From assembly GCA_945485625.1 (NCBI GenBank), contig CALYSH010000132.1:1-5163 (forward strand): a stretch of 5,163 nucleotides of DNA, given 5' to 3'. The translations under genes and the position numbers were made by a program. Position 1 is the stretch's first letter; every line of letters begins with the position of its first letter. This DNA comes from an uncultured Lachnospiraceae bacterium. Its GTDB lineage: Bacteria; Bacillota; Clostridia; Lachnospirales; Lachnospiraceae. The notes below the pieces were generated by a model. The model did not search any database, was not told where the DNA came from, and saw nothing but the letters and a program-made list of their open reading frames with translations. Shown in pieces: positions 1 through 4,848 of the stretch.

Positions 1-68
1 AAAAGTAAAATTCCAAGGGTGCAAAGAAGTGCCATTCCTGTACTCATTCCATTTGAATTTCTATTCAT
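1..68 (-). CDS. 5' end of a gene for a small membrane-associated protein (partial, runs off left edge)
   Basis: An ATG at 68 on the minus strand is preceded by a strong ribosome binding site, GGGAGG at 82-77, with an 8-base spacer. The frame stays open to the window edge. The 22 visible residues begin MNRNSNGMSTGM and continue into a hydrophobic run (ALLCTLGILL), so a signal anchor or transmembrane segment begins near residue 13. I do not recognise the protein; the polar, Gly/Met-rich start followed by a hydrophobic stretch resembles short membrane proteins of Lachnospiraceae, but this is only an impression. It lies 39 bases downstream of the Cys-rich small gene (108-224) on the same strand, so the two are probably co-transcribed. 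Confidence rests on the ribosome binding site and start; function is unknown. Confidence 0.6.
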   Translation of the reverse strand, partial: MNRNSNGMSTGMALLCTLGILL

Positions 69-107
69 AATCGTTTCCTCCCGGTTATTTCTTTATATTC
101 GTGATGC

Positions 108-224
108 CTATAATTCCCCGTCTTCCCGGCACTCCCGATAGAACGGGCACATCAGGCAACACTGACCACATTTTTTCTTCTCCATTCTCTTTTTTCTCTT
201 AAGCCAAAAAATAAATCTGCCCAT
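108..224 (-). CDS. Small cysteine-rich protein (38 aa), unknown function
   Basis: This short minus-strand frame starts at ATG 224 with GGGAG seven bases upstream, a well-placed ribosome binding site. The product is 38 residues. An N-terminal part (MGRFIFWLKRKKR) mixes aromatic and basic residues. It is followed by a compact Cys cluster, CGQCCLMC at residues 19-26 and another Cys at 32 (pattern CxxCCxxCx5C), and an acidic tail (REDGEL). Five Cys in 14 residues suggests metal or Fe-S binding or a redox role, but this is inference. An internal ATG at 185 would give a 25-aa form with the Cys cluster intact. A different minus frame across the same bases is also open from 385 to 152, but its product lacks any recognisable pattern. 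The downstream neighbour is the hydrophobic-start gene at 1-68. No family was recognised. Confidence 0.5.
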   Translation of the reverse strand: MGRFIFWLKRKKRMEKKKCGQCCLMCPFYRECREDGEL

Positions 225-351
225 TTGATTACTCCCATGTTTTTGTTGTTCATCTTTCTATTGCCTTTTCTTAATTCTACTTTATACAAAATGCTGTCCA
301 TTAAAAACACCACCATTTTTCGAGGCATCATTCGAGGCATCATCAGAATGT
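225..351. other. Gene-free AT-rich stretch upstream of the small minus-strand genes
   Basis: No convincing gene is present. On the minus strand TATAAA at 286-281 could be a -10 element for the Cys-rich gene, about 60 bases upstream of its ATG, but no good -35 hexamer lies 16-18 bases further upstream, so the promoter call is weak. The right half holds the tandem duplication described separately and then passes into the truncated GGDEF frame. Confidence 0.3.
320..343. repeat. Perfect 12-bp tandem duplication
   Basis: The unit TCGAGGCATCAT occurs twice back to back (320-331 and 332-343) with no mismatch. It sits just upstream of the point where the GGDEF frame begins without its usual N-terminal part. 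It could be a slippage product or a scar near a deletion or rearrangement junction; no function is implied. Confidence 0.85.
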
Positions 352-801
352 GTGAGCATGCAGCTGCCTCTGGCGGCACACCCAATCCTTATTCTGCTTA
401 ACTACTTTTTATCTGGTATGGATGTTAGGGGCAAGATCAATGATACTTATGGTCATACTGTTGGTGATGACGCAATCAGAACTGTCAGAAGATTGCTTTC
501 GCATTGGGTGGAAACTCCCGATACCATGATAAGATTTGCAGGTGACGAGTTTATTGTTCTGTGTGTAAATAAGGCAGAAAAGGATGTGGTTGCATTAATG
601 AACACGATAAGACTGAAATTATGTGATTACAATGTGTCAGGGAAAAAGCCATACCAATTATCTTTTGCTATGGGTTATACAGAATATTCGGAAGATTGCA
701 GGGCGTTGGATGATTTTCTGCATGATATGGACAAAAAGATGTATAAGGACAAGGAAGAATTCCGGCGAAAAATAGCTTCCTCATCTCCGCATAGAGGGTG
801 A
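352..801 (+). pseudogene. 3' remnant of a GGDEF-domain (diguanylate cyclase) gene
   Basis: The 149-residue frame (first possible start GTG 352) carries GGDEF-family landmarks. These are the conserved KINDTYGH block at residues 28-35 followed by VGDD, RFAGDEF at 61-67 (the signature, with Ala replacing the first Gly), and the C-terminal DKKMYKDK at 127-134. GGDEF domains make cyclic di-GMP from two GTP. Here the usual start of the domain (the DxLTGLxNR region) and any sensor domain are missing. The DxDxFKxIND block is shortened by about two residues (DVRGKIND) and its second Asp is Arg. No RxxD inhibitory site precedes AGDEF. Residues 1-22 match nothing, and there is no good ribosome binding site before GTG 352 or ATG 418. 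I infer a beheaded, non-functional copy. AGDEF alone would not rule out activity, but the missing N-terminal half does. The end overlaps the convergent AraC gene by 21 bases. Confidence 0.75.
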
Positions 802-1617
802 GATTCCGAATTTCCGCTTAAACAGCTTGGAAAATTGAAACTCATCATAAAATCCTAAGCTCAAAGCAATATCGTGCAGACTTCTTCCCGGAGAGATAGG
901 GAGCAGATCGTAGGCCATATCCAGCTTCAGGTGCAGTTGATACTGATGCAAGGACATACCGGTCCGATCCTTGAATCTCCCGGATATTGTTCTGACGCTT
1001 ACATTGTAGTTCTTCGCCAGTTCCTGAGGAGACAGAAATACTTCCGGCTCACAGTGGAACCTGTGAATGATTTCTGAAATCAGGATATCTGTCTTGGTCA
1101 GAGATTGTTGTGCCAGCTCCGATAGCTGGAGGAGCAGATTTTCCAGATACAAACTGCAACGCAGCTCCTTCAGATTTCCGTCGGTAGCCCAGAAGGTATC
1201 GATTACACGCTCAAAGGTATGGTGAATTTCCTTGTGATCTGCGGTTTGAATCAGCTTGGGGATAGGGAGGAGGGAAGCCCCGTTTCGTAATGTCTCTCCT
1301 GTCTTGGCAGAATCAATATCTTCTCTTTCAGCCGCAAAATGAATATATACATTTCTCATCAGGGGAGAGCATTTCTCGGTGCTGTAGTGGTGCTTTCCCG
1401 GTTCCAATAATAAAACACTTCCCGGAGACAGATGATATTCGGTCTCATCTTCGATAATATCCCATTCCCCGTTTTGCATAAACAAGAGATCGTATTCCTC
1501 CATGATGCGATCAGGGTGAAAGATTCCTTCTCTGCTAAAATTATGATTGCATAGTGTAACCTTTCTGCGCTTAGCCATGTCCAGCAGAACGTATTTGTTT
1601 TCCATAGTTGTTATCAT
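781..1617 (-). CDS. AraC/XylS-family transcriptional regulator
   Basis: A complete 278-residue protein of normal length for the family. Residues about 20-95 form an N-terminal cupin-like sugar-sensing part (LLFMQNGEWDIIEDE, then the Pro/Gly turn LSPGSVLLLEPGKHHYS at 63-79). Residues about 178-278 are the paired helix-turn-helix DNA-binding domain: the first helix pair is at 196-216 (SPQELAKNYNVSVRTISGRF), the second at 247-268 (LHDIALSLGFYDEFQFSKLF), and the end is the typical KFGISPSMRR. The protein has no membrane segment, so it should be a cytoplasmic one-component activator. It is divergent from the arabinofuranosidase gene and shares a 211-base control region with it, so that gene is the likely target and an arabinose-type sugar the likely inducer (inference). 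Start choice: ATG 1617 has GGGA five bases upstream; ATG 1605 (residue 5) is an alternative with AAAGG 13 bases away. Its 3' end overlaps the GGDEF remnant. Confidence 0.93.
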   Translation of the reverse strand: MITTMENKYVLLDMAKRRKVTLCNHNFSREGIFHPDRIMEEYDLLFMQNGEWDIIEDETEYHLSPGSVLLLEPGKHHYSTEKCSPLMRNVYIHFAAEREDIDSAKTGETLRNGASLLPIPKLIQTADHKEIHHTFERVIDTFWATDGNLKELRCSLYLENLLLQLSELAQQSLTKTDILISEIIHRFHCEPEVFLSPQELAKNYNVSVRTISGRFKDRTGMSLHQYQLHLKLDMAYDLLPISPGRSLHDIALSLGFYDEFQFSKLFKRKFGISPSMRR

Positions 1618-1634
1618 GCCTTTCCCGGATTCTA

Positions 1635-1648
1635 TGCTCTTCTGAGCA
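1635..1648 (-). other. Small hairpin in the AraC-gene leader
   Basis: TGCTC at 1635-1639 and GAGCA at 1644-1648 form a 5-bp stem with a 4-base loop. It lies between the predicted -10 box and the ribosome binding site of the regulator gene. It is short, and chance occurrence is quite possible. Confidence 0.3.
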
Positions 1649-1663
1649 CTTTACATTTGCCGT

Positions 1664-1669
1664 ATTATA
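1664..1669 (-). promoter_or_regulatory. -10 box of the AraC-type regulator gene
   Basis: On the minus strand this reads TATAAT, a perfect sigma-A -10 hexamer, 46 bases upstream of ATG 1617. The base pairs 17 further upstream read TGGTTA, a weak -35 match. The promoter may therefore need help or be modest. Its position predicts a leader of roughly 40 bases. Confidence 0.6.
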
Positions 1670-1684
1670 CATGAAAATATAAGA

Positions 1685-1750
1685 AATAACCATTCCCTCC
1701 CATGAGTTTATCCGATATCATTTGATTAGTTGATACGGAAAGAGGTTATT
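1685..1750. promoter_or_regulatory. Outer inverted repeat AATAACC / GGTTATT in the divergent control region
   Basis: AATAACC at 1685-1691 is matched by its exact reverse complement GGTTATT at 1744-1750. The arms are 52 bases apart and bracket the inner inverted repeat at 1711-1739. Two such nested pairs in one 211-base divergent region are consistent with multiple regulator half-sites, but a 7-base match can arise by chance. Confidence 0.3.
1711..1739. promoter_or_regulatory. Imperfect inverted repeat, candidate operator for the divergent AraC-type regulator
   Basis: The left arm TCCGATATCA (1711-1720) and the right arm TGATACGGA (1731-1739) are inverted copies differing by a single base gap, around a 10-base spacer. 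The arm centres are about 20 bases apart, or two helical turns. The site lies centrally between the two divergent genes, upstream of the hydrolase start and just upstream of the regulator -10 region. That is where an activator of the hydrolase gene that also controls its own gene would bind. AraC-family sites are more often direct repeats, so another regulator is possible. Confidence 0.45.
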
Positions 1751-1781
1751 CCGAAACAGATAGCATATTAATTATAGCAGA

Positions 1782-1806
1782 TTTCTATTGGTAAGTACAA
1801 TAGGAA
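1782..1806 (+). promoter_or_regulatory. Hairpin in the hydrolase 5' leader
   Basis: TTTCTATTG (1782-1790) pairs with CAATAGGAA (1798-1806) across a 7-base loop, GTAAGTA, giving nine pairs including one G-U. The stem ends seven bases before the GGGAGG ribosome binding site. It is AT-rich and has no following U tract, so it is not a terminator. It could stabilise the transcript, modulate translation or be a DNA operator. Confidence 0.4.
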
Positions 1807-1813
1807 AGTTATT

Positions 1814-1819
1814 GGGAGG
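1814..1819 (+). promoter_or_regulatory. Ribosome binding site of the arabinofuranosidase gene
   Basis: GGGAGG lies nine bases before ATG 1829 and fixes this start. It is the same type of site as those of the two minus-strand genes at the left edge. Confidence 0.8.
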
Positions 1820-1828
1820 AAGAATCAA

Positions 1829-4249
1829 ATGAAGAATGTGTTTCATAATATTGCCGAATTTTCCATGAAAAATGTGATAAATCTGGATCCCTACTGCGTT
1901 AACGCATTGGATAAGGATCTGGCTTATCTGATGGCGTTTGATACAGACAGACTGCTTGCCGGTTTCCGTGAGACAGCAGGTCTGGATACCGGGGGTGCAA
2001 AGAGATACGAGGGATGGGAATCTACCCTGATAGGGGGACATACCCTGGGGCACTATTTGTCTGCCGTTGCCCAGGCCTATGTCAATCCGGGTGTCTGTCG
2101 GGAGGACAAGGATAAGATTTACGGGATGATTACTGCATTGATTGACGGATTGCTGGAGTGTCAGGCTCATTCCAGGGGAAAGAAGAATTTCTTGTTTGGT
2201 GCTATAATCCTGGATCCCGAAAATGTGGAGCTTCAGTTTGACAATGTAGAAAAGGATCTGACCAATATCATCACACAGGCATGGGTTCCCTGGTATACCA
2301 TGCATAAGCTGTTAGCCGGTGTATTGGATACCTACAGGCTGACCGGATATGAGAACGCACTTACCGTTGCAAAGCAGATTGGTGACTGGTCCTATGACAG
2401 AGCCATGGGGTGGGATGAGGCGACCGCTGCCCAGGTGATCCGTGTGGAGTATGGCGGGATGAATGAGGTATTATATGAGCTCTATGCACTTACCGGGGAA
2501 GAAAAGTATGCGATAGTGGCTCACTATTTCGATTCCGTAGCATTGTTTGAGCGTGTGAGTGAAGGCAGCGCGGATGTACTGAACAATCATCACGCCAACA
2601 CCACCATTCCCAAATTTATCGGCGCGTTACACCGCTATCTTACCTGTCATGGCAAGACCATCGGGGGTGAGGTAGTAGATGCAGCAAAGTATCTGGAGTA
2701 TGCGAAGAACTTCTGGGATATGGTAGTGGAGAGGCACACCTATGTAACCGGCGGAAACAGTGAATGGGAGCATTTCGGAAAGGATTATATCCTGGACAAG
2801 GAGAGAACCAACTGCAATTGCGAGACCTGCAATATCTACAATATGCTGAAGTTTTCCAGAACATTATTTTGTCTCACCGGGGACGTGAAGTATGCACATT
2901 ACTATGAGAATGCATTTTACAACACGATCCTGTCGTCTCAGAATCCGGAAACCGGAATGACCACCTATTTCCAACCGATGTCAACCGGCTATTTCAAGGT
3001 GTTTGGTCAGCGTTTTGACAAATTCTGGTGCTGTATCGGAACCGGTATGGAGAACTTCACTAAGCTGAATGACAGTATTTATTTCCATAGTGATTCTCAT
3101 ATTATTGTGAATCTGTACCAAGACTCCCAGGTGACCTGGGAAGAGAAAAGTTGCAAGATTACTATGACTGCAAATCTGCAGAAGTCGGAGAAGGTTACCT
3201 TTCTGGTGGAGTCCACAGACGGACAGCCGGTTCAGGCAGGACTTGCCCTTCGCATTCCGGAGTGGGTTTCCGGTGCGCCGAGGCTGCTGGTAAATGGTGA
3301 GGAGGTAGATTATGTCTCGGAGAACGGTTATGCCCTGGTGGCACCCGGAATCAAGAATAGCAGTACCGTCACTTTCCTCCTTCCAATGAAGATTGTTGCC
3401 TGCCCCCTTCCGGACAATGACAGGAGTGTGGCGTTTAAGTACGGTCCTACGGTGTTAAGCGCCGATCTGGGATGCGAAGACATGACTACCACCACAACCG
3501 GTATGATGGTAACCATTCCGGCAGGTAAGATTGGGGGTTGGGATGATATTGTGCTTCCCGATGATATTACACCTGCGGAATTTATTCAGCATGCGGATCA
3601 ATATTTGCTTCGTGATGAGAATTCTGCTGACCTCTCCTTCCGACTGACAGTAAACGGTCTGACCTTTGCACCGCATTTTTCCAGGTATAAGGAAAGATAT
3701 GGAATCTATTTCACGGTCAAGACAGGGGAAGAATTGCTTGAAGCCAAGAAGGCGAAGGAACAGGCACTCTTGGAGAAGCCGGAAGGTATTGTGATCGATA
3801 CCGTACAGCCCGGATATGGTCAGTATGAAAACGATGAGCTTCATAAAATGTATGACTGGGGCGGCTCCGTCGGTTCAACGGAGCACGGAACCACGCGTTA
3901 TGCCAAATCCGGAGGTTCCTTCACCTACCACATGTGCGTATCCGGGGAGGACAACAATTATCTTTCCCTTACCTTCCTGAAGGAGGACAACGGCAAATCT
4001 ATCAAGATTGCTTCCGGGGATGAGGTGTTCTATGAGGAGGTACTGGACTACGACGGAATGGAAGAAACCTATGAAATCCGCGTAAAGGTACCAAAGACCG
4101 TTGTGGACCGGGCACAGACCGTGACAGCAAACGGAGAAGAACACAGGGTCATTCCCCTGACCTTCAAGGGAAGCCAGGGTGCGCAGTCAGCCAGATTATT
4201 TGGATTTGTGTATATGCTGGTCGTAGGGACGGGGCTTTTGTCACGATGA
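1829..4249 (+). CDS. Beta-L-arabinofuranosidase, DUF1680 (GH127/GH146-type)
   Basis: This 806-residue protein belongs to the DUF1680 glycoside hydrolases, which remove beta-L-arabinofuranosyl units by retaining catalysis with a Zn-bound Cys nucleophile. Family marks: the N-terminal (alpha/alpha)6 barrel start with DTDRLLAGFRETAG and YEGWES; GGHTLGHYLSA at about 69-79; YVTGGNSEWEHF at 305-316; CETCNIYNMLKFSRTLF at 331-347; and FWCCIGTGMENF at 399-410. By comparison with HypBA1 of Bifidobacterium longum (Glu322, Glu338, Cys340, Cys417, Cys418), I assign Glu314 as acid/base, Cys401 as nucleophile, and Glu332, Cys334, Cys401 and Cys402 as zinc ligands. The TCNxYNMLK and GTGMEN wording is closer to GH146 than to GH127. 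Beta-sandwich regions follow, and an extra C-terminal domain spans about 650-797. There is no signal peptide, so it should act in the cytoplasm on imported oligosaccharides. The last codons and the stop come from the inserted ISL3 end, so the true C-terminus is slightly altered. Confidence 0.93.
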   Translation: MKNVFHNIAEFSMKNVINLDPYCVNALDKDLAYLMAFDTDRLLAGFRETAGLDTGGAKRYEGWESTLIGGHTLGHYLSAVAQAYVNPGVCREDKDKIYGMITALIDGLLECQAHSRGKKNFLFGAIILDPENVELQFDNVEKDLTNIITQAWVPWYTMHKLLAGVLDTYRLTGYENALTVAKQIGDWSYDRAMGWDEATAAQVIRVEYGGMNEVLYELYALTGEEKYAIVAHYFDSVALFERVSEGSADVLNNHHANTTIPKFIGALHRYLTCHGKTIGGEVVDAAKYLEYAKNFWDMVVERHTYVTGGNSEWEHFGKDYILDKERTNCNCETCNIYNMLKFSRTLFCLTGDVKYAHYYENAFYNTILSSQNPETGMTTYFQPMSTGYFKVFGQRFDKFWCCIGTGMENFTKLNDSIYFHSDSHIIVNLYQDSQVTWEEKSCKITMTANLQKSEKVTFLVESTDGQPVQAGLALRIPEWVSGAPRLLVNGEEVDYVSENGYALVAPGIKNSSTVTFLLPMKIVACPLPDNDRSVAFKYGPTVLSADLGCEDMTTTTTGMMVTIPAGKIGGWDDIVLPDDITPAEFIQHADQYLLRDENSADLSFRLTVNGLTFAPHFSRYKERYGIYFTVKTGEELLEAKKAKEQALLEKPEGIVIDTVQPGYGQYENDELHKMYDWGGSVGSTEHGTTRYAKSGGSFTYHMCVSGEDNNYLSLTFLKEDNGKSIKIASGDEVFYEEVLDYDGMEETYEIRVKVPKTVVDRAQTVTANGEEHRVIPLTFKGSQGAQSARLFGFVYMLVVGTGLLSR

Positions 4250-4347
4250 CCGCCCATTGACATGAGGAGCGCCCATTGTCACGATTCGTTACAGGAGCGG
4301 AGTTTCTGTCACGAACTTAGTCGGAGGAACGGAGTTTCTTTTACGAT
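4239..4347. repeat. Subterminal TGTCACGAT repeats of the ISL3 end
   Basis: TGTCACGAT occurs at 4239-4247 and 4277-4285, as TGTCACGAA at 4307-4315 and as TTTTACGAT at 4339-4347, a spacing of 30-38 bases. The 22-bp stretches at 4294-4315 and 4326-4347 share GGA.CGGAGTTTCT, and CGCCCATTG is repeated at 4251-4259 and 4270-4278. Repeats next to an insertion sequence end are often transposase binding sites; that role is inferred here. Confidence 0.7.
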
Positions 4348-4645
4348 ACAGGTTCTTTGAGCTCGGCACCTTGTAACGGGGGGGCGCCGAGAGGTTTGCA
4401 GTATTCTCCGGATCTATGTAAAAATCGTTAACATGTAAAAAACTGATATCCAGATCCTTTTCTACTCGGGAGATAACAGGGCCAACCGTATTCCATGAGA
4501 TACGCATAAATGCTGCAACTGCAGACTTGGAGCAATTGACTGCCATCCAGGCGGTCATCTCTTCAAACTTGTAGGTAAACCTGGAATCGTGACGAGCCCA
4601 GGGGAACTTACAGGTAACAATATCCTCACGTATGATAGTATTGTT
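4289..4645 (-). pseudogene. Truncated, internally deleted ISL3-family transposase
   Basis: Read on the minus strand, the frame opens after a TGA at 4648-4646 and runs to TAA at 4291-4289. It contains DIVTCKFPWARHDSRFT (4622-4574), the conserved block between the zinc-binding part and the helix-turn-helix of ISL3 transposases. It then has KFEEMTAWMAVNCSKSAV, and the helix-turn-helix SKSAVAAFMRISWNTVGPVISRV (4531-4463). After RVEKDL (ending at 4451) the sequence no longer resembles the family. Only about 53 codons remain where the DDE catalytic domain of more than 200 residues should be, so an internal deletion has removed it. The zinc-binding N-terminus upstream of about 4640 is also missing. 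An ATG at 4558 is only an internal Met; no ribosome binding site supports it. The product cannot be an active transposase. Confidence 0.85.
4362..4391. other. GC-rich hairpin inside the ISL3 relic
   Basis: CTCGGCACC (4362-4370) and GGCGCCGAG (4383-4391) pair over nine positions with one mismatch around a 12-base loop. It has no T tract on either strand, so it does not look like a normal intrinsic terminator. A run of seven G at 4378-4384 lies in the loop and stem and is prone to length errors. Confidence 0.4.
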
Positions 4646-4848
4646 TCAAACAGTTTATGTGAAATAGATCTGTTAATGGGCAATACGCTTCCCATTCACT
4701 ATTTCTACAACCTTTGCGGAACCGAATATAACATTGCCTACGCAAGTGCAAACGTTACTGCCAAAAATCTTCCCGCTGCGTGTGATCAGTTCGTTGAGGA
4801 AGACAATTTCATATGGCAGGAGGTTTCCAGTGTCCATGACTTTAAGGT
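4646..4848 (+). other. Stretch between ISL3 relic and lipoprotein gene, no confident gene
   Basis: A plus frame is open through this stretch (it runs from within the insertion sequence to a stop at 4946-4948). Its codon choice (many C- or T-ending codons) looks somewhat coding-like. The translation, for example HYFYNLCGTEYNIAYASANV, matches no family I recognise, it has no ribosome binding site, and its upstream part is antisense to the transposase relic. It may be the 3' remnant of a gene cut off by the insertion sequence rearrangement. A minus frame (4966-4673) is also open but is antisense to the lipoprotein. AATGGG (4675-4680) and CCCATT (4691-4696) form a small inverted repeat. Confidence 0.25.
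4818..4823 (+). promoter_or_regulatory. Ribosome binding site of the lipoprotein gene
   Basis: AGGAGG is a perfect site, six bases before GTG 4830 and 12 before ATG 4836. Both starts are in a frame different from the lipoprotein coding frame, whose first ATG (4849) is 25 bases away. The site therefore decides the likely original start and points to a frameshift. Confidence 0.65.

Larger units (their letters stand above)
4231..4645 (-). mobile_element. Relic of an ISL3-family insertion sequence
   Basis: The left end, GGGGCTTTTGTCACGA at 4231-4246, matches the usual ISL3-family terminal pattern GG...CTTTTGTCA. Inside it lies a minus-strand frame coding for ISL3 transposase motifs (see the pseudogene at 4289-4645). 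Transposase direction is minus, so 4231 is the end behind the transposase 3' end. About 415 bases remain, whereas ISL3 elements are usually 1.3-2.3 kb, so most of the transposase gene is gone. The right boundary is uncertain (about 4625-4645): homology stops near an in-frame TGA at 4648-4646 and no matching terminal inverted repeat or 8-bp target duplication is visible. Confidence 0.8.

Noticed and set aside
152..385. Minus-strand 77-aa frame overlapping the Cys-rich gene
   Set aside because: Its translation contains the repeat-derived MMPRMMPRKM and no family features. The overlapping frame has a better-placed ribosome binding site and a Cys pattern.
1772..2305. Minus-strand 177-aa frame inside the hydrolase gene
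   Set aside because: It is antisense to strongly conserved hydrolase sequence and has no recognisable domain.
4069..4263. Minus-strand frame over the hydrolase 3' end
   Set aside because: It spans the insertion sequence junction and is antisense to the C-terminal domain; it looks like a chance frame.
4231..4347. Repeat array as a CRISPR
   Set aside because: Units are only about 9 bases conserved, spacing is irregular and it belongs to an insertion sequence end.
4362..4391. GC-rich hairpin as a transcription terminator for the hydrolase gene
   Set aside because: There is no U tract on either strand, the loop is long and it lies inside the insertion sequence relic.
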